This document shows, piece by piece, positions 56,309 through 64,000 of a DNA stretch of 64,000 nucleotides. How positions within the stretch are numbered: the stretch's first letter is position 1; each line of letters opens with the position of its first letter. Source of the DNA: Tateyamaria sp. Alg231-49 (GTDB lineage Bacteria > Pseudomonadota > Alphaproteobacteria > Rhodobacterales > Rhodobacteraceae); assembly GCF_900143535.1 (NCBI RefSeq), contig NZ_FRFA01000007.1, positions 62,001 through 126,000 of the forward strand, read 5' to 3'. The notes under the pieces are model-generated. The model saw only the letters and a list, made by a program, of their open reading frames with translations, did not search any database and had not been told where the DNA came from. Made by a program: the position numbers and the translations under genes.

Positions 56309-56390
56309 AAGAGCGATCTTTACCTTTGTTTAACCATGACGGTCCTAGGGTTCGGCCTCCTGATACTCACCAAGGGCGACAGGGGCAAGC

Positions 56391-58478
56391 ATGGGCCTGA
56401 TCGGGCACTTTGGCCAAACGTTGTTGTTTCAGAAGGGCAGTCTGTTTGGCTGGTTGCCCGTGGGCATGGCCATGGGCATTGCCCTGTTTTTCGGACTGAC
56501 ATTTGAACCTTCGCTGGCGTTGCTTGCGGGCATTGGAGTGGGCGGTGCAGCACTTGTTTGGGTGGCGCGCATCAGCGATCAAAGCCTGTCTCCGGTGCCC
56601 GTATTTCTTTTTATGATGGTCCTTGGATTTGAACTGGCTGCGTGGCGCGCTCATTCGGTCGCGGGGCCCGTGTTAAGCTGGCGATATTATGGCCCGGTCG
56701 AAGGGCGGATCGTGGGCATGGATCGCAGCAGCTCTGACGCGGTGCGCCTCACATTGGATCGGGTCAAACTGGACCGGGTTGGCCCCGACAAAACCCCGCA
56801 CCGCGTGCGCATATCTTTGCATGGTGATGCGACCCTTGGGGTGCCGCCCGAACCGGGGCTGCGTGTGATGACCACCGCCCACATTAGCCCGCCCAGCGGG
56901 CCGGTGGAGCCGGGCGGCTTTGATTTCCAACGCCATGCATGGTTCGCCGAACTGGGGGGCGTAGGATACACGCGCGTGCCCCTGATGGCGATTTCCAAAG
57001 CCGAGTTCGACCTGCGTCAAACCGTATTCCGCATCCGCATGATCGCCTCGATGCGGGTGCGTGACGTCCTTCCTGGGGACGTTGGAGGCTTTGCCGCCGC
57101 TGTGACGACCGGCGATCGCAGTGGGATCAGTCAGGACGGTCTGGAGGACTTGCGTGCCTCAAATACGGCCCACCTGTTGGCCATTTCGGGGCTGCATATG
57201 GGGCTTTTGTCTGGGTTCGTGTTCTCACTGCTGCGGCTGATCTTTGCACTCATTCCCGCTATCGCCCTGCGGTGGCCCGCGCGCAAAATGGCTGCCGTCG
57301 GCGCGCTCATCGCGGCCTCAGTCTACCTCGCACTGTCAGGGGGCAACGTGGCGACTGAGCGGGCGTTTATCATGGTTGCTGTTGCGTTGTGCGCGGTTCT
57401 GGTCAACCGGCGTGCCTTTTCCCTGCGCGGCGTGGCCATTGCCGCGATGATCGTGCTGACATTGCGGCCCGAGGCGCTGATGGGGCCGGGCTTCCAGATG
57501 TCATTTGCCGCGACGACGGCGCTCGTGGCGGTGTTTGGCTGGATGCGGGATGGGCAGATATCCATGGGGCCCAAGTGGCTGGCTCCGGTGGTGGCCGTCG
57601 TGATTTCGTCGAGTGTTGCGGGGCTTGCGACGGCACCCATCGGGGCGGCGCATTTCAATGCCATTGCCCATTATGGGCTGATTGCCAACCTCGCTTCTGT
57701 CCCGCTCATGGGGGTTTTGGTCATCCCAGCCGCTGTTTTGGCGCTGCTTTTGGCACCTTTCGGTCTGGATTGGATCGGGCTGTGGATCATGGGCTGTGGG
57801 CTGCGCTGGATTCTGTGGGTTGCCGATACGGTCGCCAACCTGGACGGCGCGCGTGGGTTCGTGGCGGGGCCGGGGCCTTGGGTGCTGCCGGTTATGGCGC
57901 TTGGAGCGCTGTTTGTCGTCTTATGGCAGGGCCGGGGGCGCTATGCTGGGATTGCAGGTGTCGGGTTGGCCATTGCGCTTTGGCAGTTCAGTGACCGGCC
58001 GCGGGCCCTGATCGCGGACACCGGGGGGCTGATCGGTGTGATGACAGACGCGGGCCGCGCGCTCAGTCGTGAAAAAGGCACTGGATTCGTTGCGCGCAAC
58101 TGGCTTGAGAACGACGGGGATGGCGTCGCACAGGATGTGGCGGCGGCACGTTGGTCGGCTGGCAAAGTTGGGGCCTTCAACCTGATCCAGGTGAGCGGCA
58201 AGCGCGCCATCGCCAGCTTTGCAGGCTGTCGTCCCGGCGACATCGTGGTGATGAACGGTGAATTGGCGCAGCCAGCGCTGCCAGACTGTTTGGTTCTTGA
58301 CCCTAAAACGCTGCGTGCAACGGGGGCCGTGGCCCTTGTGGGCGAAGGAAAAGACGCACGGCTCGTCTCTGCCCGCGACGTGGGCGGGGACCGCATGTGG
58401 TCAGGCTGGGCACGTTATCCAAAGGCCACGCTGGCCTTGCCGGAAATCCAGAACAAACTGGCCCATCAAAAGCAGTAA
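56391..58478 (+). CDS. comEC: ComEC/Rec2 family DNA uptake channel
   Basis: A 695-residue membrane protein forming the channel for single-stranded DNA during natural transformation. It has an N-terminal helix pair, an OB-like periplasmic region (DUF4131, about 60-190), the competence domain with HLLAISGLHMGLL near residue 265 and many helices, and a short C-terminal part. The C terminus keeps only a partial metallo-beta-lactamase-like region. ComEC is needed for uptake of gene-transfer-agent DNA in Rhodobacter. It converges on lexA. Confidence 0.93.
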   Translation: MGLIGHFGQTLLFQKGSLFGWLPVGMAMGIALFFGLTFEPSLALLAGIGVGGAALVWVARISDQSLSPVPVFLFMMVLGFELAAWRAHSVAGPVLSWRYYGPVEGRIVGMDRSSSDAVRLTLDRVKLDRVGPDKTPHRVRISLHGDATLGVPPEPGLRVMTTAHISPPSGPVEPGGFDFQRHAWFAELGGVGYTRVPLMAISKAEFDLRQTVFRIRMIASMRVRDVLPGDVGGFAAAVTTGDRSGISQDGLEDLRASNTAHLLAISGLHMGLLSGFVFSLLRLIFALIPAIALRWPARKMAAVGALIAASVYLALSGGNVATERAFIMVAVALCAVLVNRRAFSLRGVAIAAMIVLTLRPEALMGPGFQMSFAATTALVAVFGWMRDGQISMGPKWLAPVVAVVISSSVAGLATAPIGAAHFNAIAHYGLIANLASVPLMGVLVIPAAVLALLLAPFGLDWIGLWIMGCGLRWILWVADTVANLDGARGFVAGPGPWVLPVMALGALFVVLWQGRGRYAGIAGVGLAIALWQFSDRPRALIADTGGLIGVMTDAGRALSREKGTGFVARNWLENDGDGVAQDVAAARWSAGKVGAFNLIQVSGKRAIASFAGCRPGDIVVMNGELAQPALPDCLVLDPKTLRATGAVALVGEGKDARLVSARDVGGDRMWSGWARYPKATLALPEIQNKLAHQKQ

Positions 58479-58498
58479 GGCGGACCTGTTGGCCCGCC
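58479..58498. terminator. Hairpin between comEC and lexA
   Basis: GGCGGACC, TGTT, GGCCCGCC: seven of eight pairs form. No U-tract follows, so it is only a possible terminator in the 44-base gap between converging genes. Confidence 0.4.
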
Positions 58499-58522
58499 CA
58501 TCTGTCAGATTTTCGCAGTGTA

Positions 58523-59227
58523 TCAGTATGTGCGGATCAAACCGACCAATTTGCCTTGCACCTTGACGTGGCCCACCGGGAACACGCGAGTTTCATAGGC
58601 GGGGTTGGCGGCCTCAAGCGCGATGCTGTCACCCTTGCGCTTGTAGCGTTTGAGTGTCGCCTCGTGATCCTCAACCAATGCAACAACGATATCGCCATTT
58701 TCGGCAACAGACGTTTCTTGGATTACAACCACATCGCCATCGTTGATCCCGGCATCGATCATCGAATCGCCTTTGACCTCAAGGGCATAGTGATCGCCCT
58801 TGCCAGATAGCATCTGACCCGGAACAGCGACGGAGTGGGACACTTCTGAGATGGCGGAAATCGGAACACCCGCTGCAATCCGGCCCATCACGGGCAGTTC
58901 AACCGCGTGTGCCGTTTCAACGTTAAGGGCGGCTGGGGGCGGCGGCCCATCGGGGCGGTCGCCATCAATTACACGGGGAGTGAACCCGCCAGTTGTGCTT
59001 GCTCCGCCCATGCTTTCGGGCAGTTTCACGACCTCGATCGCACGCGCGCGGTGCGCAAGACGGCGGATGAAGCCGCGTTCCTCAAGGGCAGTGATCAGGC
59101 GGTGAATGCCGGATTTTGAGCGCAGGTCCAGCGCCTCTTTCATCTCGTCAAAACTGGGCGGCACACCGTCGCGCTGCACCCGCTTGTGAATGAATGCCAG
59201 TAGATCCAGCTGCTTTTTCGTCAACAT
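58523..59227 (-). CDS. lexA: SOS repressor LexA
   Basis: A 234-residue repressor. The winged HTH covers residues 1-65 ([29 protein letters not shown]). The autocleavage site is the A119-G120 bond in GRIAAGVP. Catalytic S155 (GDSMIDAG) and K193 (TLKRYKR) form the dyad. It sits behind its own GTTC-N7-GTTC box at 59276, so it is autoregulated. It is the last gene of the trpGDC-moaC-moeA-lexA series. Confidence 0.97.
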   Translation of the reverse strand: MLTKKQLDLLAFIHKRVQRDGVPPSFDEMKEALDLRSKSGIHRLITALEERGFIRRLAHRARAIEVVKLPESMGGASTTGGFTPRVIDGDRPDGPPPPAALNVETAHAVELPVMGRIAAGVPISAISEVSHSVAVPGQMLSGKGDHYALEVKGDSMIDAGINDGDVVVIQETSVAENGDIVVALVEDHEATLKRYKRKGDSIALEAANPAYETRVFPVGHVKVQGKLVGLIRTY

Positions 59228-59275
59228 GCCCTGTCCTCCGAAACAATGGTCACCACCTATGCGTGGTTTGGGTTT

Positions 59276-59290
59276 GTTCTACGGACGTTC
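59276..59290 (+). promoter_or_regulatory. LexA box (alphaproteobacterial)
   Basis: GTTC-TACGGAC-GTTC, an exact GTTC-N7-GTTC direct repeat 49 bases upstream of lexA, in the moeA-lexA gap. Confidence 0.9.
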
Positions 59291-59308
59291 TTGTTTTGTG
59301 TCAACTGT

Positions 59309-60484
59309 TCAACTTAGGGTTAGAACATCCACCAGGTCGCCAACATCCCGCGCAGGGTCGTGGGGTGGCCGGATGATCAGGGCGTTGGCACGCGCCAAGA
59401 CGCTCAGCAGTGAACTGTCCTGCGCACCTGCATCCGCGACTGCGCCGTCTGACACGATGGCGCGCATATAATGTTCGCGTGGCCCGTTCTTGCCCAGCGG
59501 CGCAGACAAAGGCATCACGATCCGTGGGGCCGGTGCCCGCCCAAGACCCAACATCGCGTTTATCATGGGTGTCAGAAATACCGCGCCACACACCATGGCC
59601 GAGACCGGGTTGCCGGGCAGGCCAACCATCGCAGTGCCGTTCAAACGCCCCGCCATCAGCGGTTTCCCGGGACGCATCGCAACTTTGTAAAATGCCTGCT
59701 CCATGCCAAGCTTGGCGGCCACACCCGCAACCAGATCGTGATCGCCCACTGACGCTCCGCCAATGGTCACGATCAGGTCTGCATCCTGTGCCAAGCCAAG
59801 GACGGTCTGAAGTGAACTTTCGGTGTCACGCGCAATGGGCAGAATACGCGCGCGCGCGCCAACCCCTTCAAGCATCGCAGCTAGCCCAAAGGTGTTGGAC
59901 GCAATGATCTGATCGGGGCCCGGATCTTCGCCTGGCACAACCAATTCATCCCCTGTCGAAATCAGCGCAACCACGGGCGCGCGTCGCACAGGCACCTCGG
60001 GAACGTTCATCGAAGCAAGCAAGGCAATGTCACCGGGGGACAGGCGGCGTGGCGCGTCGATCACCATGCCCTGTTCGAAATCGACACCTGCGGGGCGGAT
60101 GTTGTCCTTGGGGCCGGGATCGTCCGTGATTGAAATCATGTCACCCGAGCGCGTGACATCCTCTTGGATGACAACCTTGTCGGCACCTTCGGGCACAGGC
60201 GCGCCAGTAAAGATGCGCACCGCCTGTCCGGGGCCCAATGTGCCGTTCCAACGATGCCCAGCAGCAGATTCGCCCACCACTTTGAACTGCGCGTGCAAGT
60301 CAGCCTCAACCGCTTTGAGAGCGTAGCCATCCATGGAAGAGGCCGGGAATGGGGGCTGTGTTCTGCGCGCGCTCACCGACTGTGCAAGAATCCGACCAGC
60401 GGCCGCGCGCAAAGGTACGGTTTCGATGTCGATGGGATCGGCCAGAGCGAACAAGTGGTCCAGCGCAGTTAAAACTGGGATCAT
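59309..60484 (-). CDS. moeA: Molybdopterin molybdenumtransferase
   Basis: A 391-residue enzyme that inserts molybdate into adenylated molybdopterin. The family blocks are present: [11 protein letters not shown] near residue 50, [10 protein letters not shown] near residue 170 and [11 protein letters not shown] near residue 240, then [11 protein letters not shown]. Its start overlaps the moaC stop (ATGA at 60481-60484). Confidence 0.96.
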   Translation of the reverse strand: MIPVLTALDHLFALADPIDIETVPLRAAAGRILAQSVSARRTQPPFPASSMDGYALKAVEADLHAQFKVVGESAAGHRWNGTLGPGQAVRIFTGAPVPEGADKVVIQEDVTRSGDMISITDDPGPKDNIRPAGVDFEQGMVIDAPRRLSPGDIALLASMNVPEVPVRRAPVVALISTGDELVVPGEDPGPDQIIASNTFGLAAMLEGVGARARILPIARDTESSLQTVLGLAQDADLIVTIGGASVGDHDLVAGVAAKLGMEQAFYKVAMRPGKPLMAGRLNGTAMVGLPGNPVSAMVCGAVFLTPMINAMLGLGRAPAPRIVMPLSAPLGKNGPREHYMRAIVSDGAVADAGAQDSSLLSVLARANALIIRPPHDPARDVGDLVDVLTLS

Positions 60485-60954
60485 GTCGCCTCGTAACGGC
60501 CTGATTTTCCGCCATCTTTCAATACAACGCGCAGTCCGCCAATCTCCATGCCCTTATCGACAGCCTTGGCCATGTCATAGACCGTTAGTGCAGTCGTTGA
60601 GGCCGCAGTCAGCGCTTCCATTTCTACACCGGTTTGGCCCGTCGTCTTGACCGTGGCCGTGATGCGCAGGCCTGGCAGCGCCGCGTCAGGTTCCAGATCA
60701 ACGGCCACTTTGGTGATCGGCAGCGGGTGGCACAGCGGAATAAGGTCTGACGTCCGTTTCGCGGCCATGATCCCGGCAAGGCGTGCCACGCCGATCACAT
60801 CGCCCTTTTTGGCGCGACCTTGCGTAATGATATCAAAGGTTTCTGGCTGCATTTTGATCCATGCTTCAGCCACGGCAACCCGGTCAGTCACGTCTTTGTC
60901 CGACACATCGACCATATGGGCCGCGCCGTCTGCATCAAAGTGGGTCAGTGCCAT
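60481..60954 (-). CDS. moaC: Cyclic pyranopterin monophosphate synthase, MoaC
   Basis: A 157-residue enzyme of the first step of molybdenum cofactor synthesis, working with Moa[11 protein letters not shown] near residue 72 and [12 protein letters not shown] in the second half are the conserved active-site segments. The trpC stop directly precedes its start, so trpC, moaC and moeA are one operon. Confidence 0.96.
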   Translation of the reverse strand: MALTHFDADGAAHMVDVSDKDVTDRVAVAEAWIKMQPETFDIITQGRAKKGDVIGVARLAGIMAAKRTSDLIPLCHPLPITKVAVDLEPDAALPGLRITATVKTTGQTGVEMEALTAASTTALTVYDMAKAVDKGMEIGGLRVVLKDGGKSGRYEAT

Positions 60955-61770
60955 CTACATACCCCCGCCTGAGGTTAGCGGATTGGCCAGCAGCGTCCGC
61001 GTGGCATTCGCCACATCGTCCTGTCGCATCAGGCTTTCCCCGATCAAAAAGGTGCGCGCACCATACATCGCGAGGTCGGCGAGGTCGGCTGGGCTGTTCA
61101 GCCCGCTTTCTGCCACGATGGTGCGGTCGGCAGGCACATGCCGCGACAGCTGGCGCGTCGTGTCGAGCGTGACATCGAAGGTCTTGAGATTGCGGTTGTT
61201 GATGCCCATCAGCTTGCTCTTAAGGCCGCAAGCACGCTCCAACTCTTCGGCGTCATGCACTTCCAGCAGCACGTCCATACCCCATTCTATGGCGGCCTCT
61301 TCCAGCTCTTGGGCCTGTGCATCGCTGACGCTGGCCATAATGATGAGAATGCAATCGGCCTCAAGCGCGCGTGCCTCGGCGACCTGATAGGTGTCGTACA
61401 TGAAATCCTTGCGCAAGGCGGGCAGGGCACAAGCAGAACGGGCTTCGCTCAGAAATGCCTTGGCTCCCTGAAAACTGGGGGTGTCCGTCAGGACCGAAAG
61501 GCAGGTCGCACCACCTGCCTCATAGGCGGCAGCCAACGTGGCGGGATCAAAGTCTTCACGAATCAAACCTTTGGATGGACTGGCTTTTTTGATCTCGGCG
61601 ATCAGACCGTATCCTTCGCGGTTGGCGCGCTGGAGGGCGGCGGCAAAGGGGCGCACGGGCCCCGCTTCACGCGCTTCGGCCTCGATCGCTTCAAGCGGCT
61701 TGGCGGCCTTGTCGGCGGCGACCTCTTCCAGCTTGTAGGCTTTGATTTTGTCGAGGATCGTTTCAGTCAT
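60955..61770 (-). CDS. trpC: Indole-3-glycerol phosphate synthase
   Basis: A 271-residue TIM-barrel enzyme closing the indole ring. [14 protein letters not shown] near residue 57 holds the catalytic lysine region; [13 protein letters not shown] and [11 protein letters not shown] follow; [11 protein letters not shown] is near the C terminus. The stop lies directly against the moaC start. It follows trpD by 70 bases. Confidence 0.97.
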   Translation of the reverse strand: MTETILDKIKAYKLEEVAADKAAKPLEAIEAEAREAGPVRPFAAALQRANREGYGLIAEIKKASPSKGLIREDFDPATLAAAYEAGGATCLSVLTDTPSFQGAKAFLSEARSACALPALRKDFMYDTYQVAEARALEADCILIIMASVSDAQAQELEEAAIEWGMDVLLEVHDAEELERACGLKSKLMGINNRNLKTFDVTLDTTRQLSRHVPADRTIVAESGLNSPADLADLAMYGARTFLIGESLMRQDDVANATRTLLANPLTSGGGM

Positions 61771-61840
61771 GATGCGGTTCTTTTTGTGAGTACGTGCGCG
61801 GAGGCAAACCCCCGCAGCTTATTTGGCGAGACGAAGCGGG

Positions 61841-62857
61841 TCAGCTTCCGTGAGTAATTTGGGTCACTGCCTTGATCTTGGCCTTGGCAGCGCCCGTGTC
61901 GATGCTTTCTTTGGCGAGCGCGACCCCGTCTTTGAGGTCAGAGACCTTTCCGGCCACTTTCAGTGCAGCAGCGGAGTTGAGCAATACCGCGTCGCGATAC
62001 GCGCCGGGCGCGCCGTCAAGCAGGGCGGTAAAGGCGATTGCGTTCTCTTCAGGGCTGCCGCCAAGGATGTCGCTGAACGGGTGGATGGGCAGGCCGGCCT
62101 CTTCGGGATGTACTTCGAATTCACTGACTGCGCCGTTTTCCAGTGCCGCCACCCATGAGGTGCCGCAGATTGTCAGCTCATCTGTTCCGTCAGAGCCATG
62201 GACCAACCATGCGGCCTCTGATCCCAACTGCCCAAGCGTTTCGGCCATAGGGCGGATCAGGTCGCGGTTGAAGGCGCCGGTGAGTTGCCGTTTGACCCCA
62301 GCGGGGTTGGTCAGGGGCCCGAGAATGTTAAAGATGGTGCGCGTGCCCAATTCAGCCCGCGTTGGCATCACATGCGCAATGGCTGGGTGGTGCATGGGGG
62401 CCATCATGAACCCGATGCCTGCGCCCGCCAGCGACGCCTCGACCACGTCCGGGCCAACCATCACGTTGATGCCCATCTGGGTCAGCGCATCTGCCGCCCC
62501 TGATTTGGAACTGAGGTTGCGGTTGCCGTGTTTGGCCACGGTGACGCCTGCACCCGCGACGACAAAGGCTGTGGCGGTCGAAATGTTAAGCGTGCCCTTG
62601 CCATCCCCACCGGTGCCGACGATGTCCATTGCCCCCTCGGGCGCACGCACCGCGTTGCATTTGGCGCGCATGACTGCGGCAGCGGCGGCAAATTCGTCGA
62701 CCGTTTCGCCCCGCGTGCGCAAAGCCATCAACAGGCCGCCGATCTGGCTTGGCGTTGCCTCTCCTTCAAACAGAATCTGAAACGCCGCCTCGGCCTGATC
62801 CCGGGTTAGTGGGCCATTGGCAGCGGCATCAATCAGCGGTTTAAGTGCGTCGCTCAT
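61841..62857 (-). CDS. trpD: Anthranilate phosphoribosyltransferase
   Basis: A 338-residue enzyme that transfers phosphoribose from PRPP to anthranilate. The glycine-rich [14 protein letters not shown] near residue 80 binds PRPP, and [15 protein letters not shown] and MAPMHHPA follow. Its start overlaps the trpG stop (ATGA). Confidence 0.97.
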   Translation of the reverse strand: MSDALKPLIDAAANGPLTRDQAEAAFQILFEGEATPSQIGGLLMALRTRGETVDEFAAAAAVMRAKCNAVRAPEGAMDIVGTGGDGKGTLNISTATAFVVAGAGVTVAKHGNRNLSSKSGAADALTQMGINVMVGPDVVEASLAGAGIGFMMAPMHHPAIAHVMPTRAELGTRTIFNILGPLTNPAGVKRQLTGAFNRDLIRPMAETLGQLGSEAAWLVHGSDGTDELTICGTSWVAALENGAVSEFEVHPEEAGLPIHPFSDILGGSPEENAIAFTALLDGAPGAYRDAVLLNSAAALKVAGKVSDLKDGVALAKESIDTGAAKAKIKAVTQITHGS

Positions 62858-63435
62858 GCGGTCACCGGCATCAAGTCTGTAAAGTTCTTGAGCAGCGCGT
62901 GGCCATGTTCCGACCTGATGGATTCGGGGTGAAACTGAACCCCATGGATCGGCAGTGTCTTGTGAGACAGTCCCATGATCGTGCCATCGTCAATCTCTGC
63001 GGTGATCTCTAGGCAGTCGGGCACGCTTTCGCGCTCGACCGTCAGCGAATGGTATCGCGTGGCCTCGAACGGGCTTGGCAGGCCGGCAAAAACGCCGCGG
63101 CCTTTGTGCTGCATCACGCCCATCTTGCCATGCACAATATCGGGCGCGCGCACCACCTTGCCGCCAAAGGCCTGCCCAATTGTCTGGTGCCCAAGGCACA
63201 CGCCCATCAGCGGCGTGCGGGTTTCCGCCGCCGCCAGAGTAAGAGGCAGACAGATGCCCGCCTGATCTGGATCGCAGGGACCGGGGGACAGCAGGATGCC
63301 CGCAGGGCGCATAGCCATTGCTTCTTGTACATCCAGCGCGTCGTTGCGGCGCACCACAACGTCGGTGCCCAACTCGCCCAGATAGTGCACGAGGTTGTAG
63401 GTAAAACTGTCGTAATTATCGATCAGCAGCAGCAT
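62854..63435 (-). CDS. trpG: Anthranilate synthase glutamine amidotransferase component
   Basis: A 193-residue class I glutamine amidotransferase. The nucleophile is in [10 protein letters not shown] near residue 80; HPESI near the C terminus completes the triad. [10 protein letters not shown] is the usual oxyanion region. It feeds ammonia to TrpE, whose gene is not in the window. It heads the trpGDC-moaC-moeA-lexA series. Confidence 0.95.
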   Translation of the reverse strand: MLLLIDNYDSFTYNLVHYLGELGTDVVVRRNDALDVQEAMAMRPAGILLSPGPCDPDQAGICLPLTLAAAETRTPLMGVCLGHQTIGQAFGGKVVRAPDIVHGKMGVMQHKGRGVFAGLPSPFEATRYHSLTVERESVPDCLEITAEIDDGTIMGLSHKTLPIHGVQFHPESIRSEHGHALLKNFTDLMPVTA

Positions 63436-63610
63436 GGCGAAATCTCATGTTCCAAGGGGGGCCGTTGGCCCTTATAGTTGCGCGCATACATGCTCAGGCT
63501 CGCCCCCCTTCGTCAAGAGGACGGCGCGGTTCAGGCAAGTGAGGTAAAGCAGACCGGGGCGACACATCGCAAAGCGAGGTCGGGCCCGGGCAGGACATAG
63601 GGACAAAGAC

Positions 63611-64000
63611 ATGGCCAGAGGATTTCTGAGCGGCATTATCTGGGGCGGGGTGGTCAGCGTGATCGGGGCCGGTGTGGTGTCGGTGATGTCAGAGGACCGC
63701 GTTGCGCCATTGGCTGAGGTCACCGCGCCCAGCAGCACCGATGCGCCAGAGGCCAGTGAAAACGGCGCGGCGATGGCTGTGACAGACGCGGATTTGGTGC
63801 AGGATGAAAGTGCACCGCAGGTCAGCACACCTGAAGCTGACGATGTAACAGCCGCGACTGCGGCGGGTGACGATACGCCTTTGGTCCCTGAAACAGGGCA
63901 AGCCGACGATCTGGCCGACCCGGCAAACACCGCAGAAGCAGGTGCACTGGCTGTGGTGGATGACACGCCAGTGGCGCCCAGTGCCCCGGCAGTGGCCCCC
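63611..64000 (+). CDS. Exported/anchored protein, N-terminal part (possible divergent polysaccharide deacetylase)
   Basis: An open frame from the ATG at 63611 runs past the right edge, giving 130 residues. It starts with an anchor or signal helix (MARGFLSGIIWGGVVSVIGAG), then a long Ala/Thr/Asp/Glu/Pro-rich linker. Roseobacter divergent polysaccharide deacetylase proteins begin with a similar MARGFL anchor and linker, so that family is my guess; the domain itself would be outside the window. It is divergent from trpG. Confidence 0.5.
   Translation, partial: MARGFLSGIIWGGVVSVIGAGVVSVMSEDRVAPLAEVTAPSSTDAPEASENGAAMAVTDADLVQDESAPQVSTPEADDVTAATAAGDDTPLVPETGQADDLADPANTAEAGALAVVDDTPVAPSAPAVAP

Noticed and set aside
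63472-63966. A minus-strand open frame rich in Ser/Ala at the right edge
   Set aside because: The plus-strand frame from 63611 has a proper start, an anchor helix and a realistic linker; the minus frame is low-complexity antisense.

Overview
The window looks like chromosome of a marine alphaproteobacterium of the family Rhodobacteraceae (roseobacter group). This rests on family content: Hint-domain proteins, a GH108 endolysin with a 3-TM gene-transfer-agent-type holin, small PurL, a fused indolepyruvate oxidoreductase, a GTTC-N7-GTTC LexA box, and the trpGDC-moaC-moeA-lexA order. The DNA is GC-rich and densely coded on both strands. I saw no tRNA, rRNA, CRISPR array, transposase or integrase.

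Layout. 1-4.4 kb: the start of a Hint-type protein (cut by the window edge), an atypical SDR, an AlkC-like glycosylase, an orphan FbpC-like ABC ATPase and two tandem Lin0512-family genes ending at a strong terminator. 4.4-8.7 kb: a small conserved protein, an exported protein co-transcribed with a WYL regulator behind a perfect palindrome, then tatABC with a DUF815 ATPase. 8.9-16.5 kb (minus strand): an exported protein, a degenerate LytM/LysM lipoprotein, pcm, surE, a methyltransferase, a small SDR, a PilP-like protein, a DUF1801 protein and purF. 16.5-20.1 kb: a Hint gene broken by a (CAGAC)3 repeat, then cvpA, radA and a PqiA-like gene. 20.3-25 kb: a two-lipoprotein operon facing mlaF-mlaE-alr, and a DUF1194 protein. 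25-30.9 kb: dnaB with a DnaA-box cluster upstream, pyrE, pyrC, an uncharacterised protein and a glycosyltransferase. 31-33.4 kb: an orphan CoxD/CoxE-like AAA-VWA pair. 33.6-39.9 kb: purL, an exported protein, an MscS-type channel and a LysR regulator divergent from 40-43.4 kb indolepyruvate oxidoreductase. 43.5-51.4 kb (plus strand): an acyltransferase, murI, argC, ccmE, an endolysin-holin pair, ccmF, ccmH and a PaaG-like isomerase. 51.5-56.3 kb (minus strand): an anchored RTX protein, gltA and gltX. 56.4-64 kb: comEC converging on lexA, moeA, moaC, trpC, trpD, trpG, and the start of an exported protein cut by the right edge.

How parts fit together. Most genes are core metabolism: purines (purF, purL), pyrimidines (pyrE, pyrC), tryptophan, arginine, molybdenum cofactor, cytochrome c maturation, cell wall (alr, murI) and replication/repair (dnaB, radA, lexA, alkC-like). 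The most interesting overlay is horizontal-gene-transfer biology. An endolysin-holin pair of the type that releases gene transfer agents sits inside the cytochrome c maturation cluster, behind a TTAA-N6-TTAAC site resembling a CtrA box. ComEC (DNA uptake) and LexA lie about 10 kb further on. Other points worth checking are the Hint gene with a frame-breaking 5-bp tandem repeat, a dispersed intergenic repeat present four times, and a DnaA-box cluster upstream of dnaB. All function calls come from reading motifs; no database search was possible.
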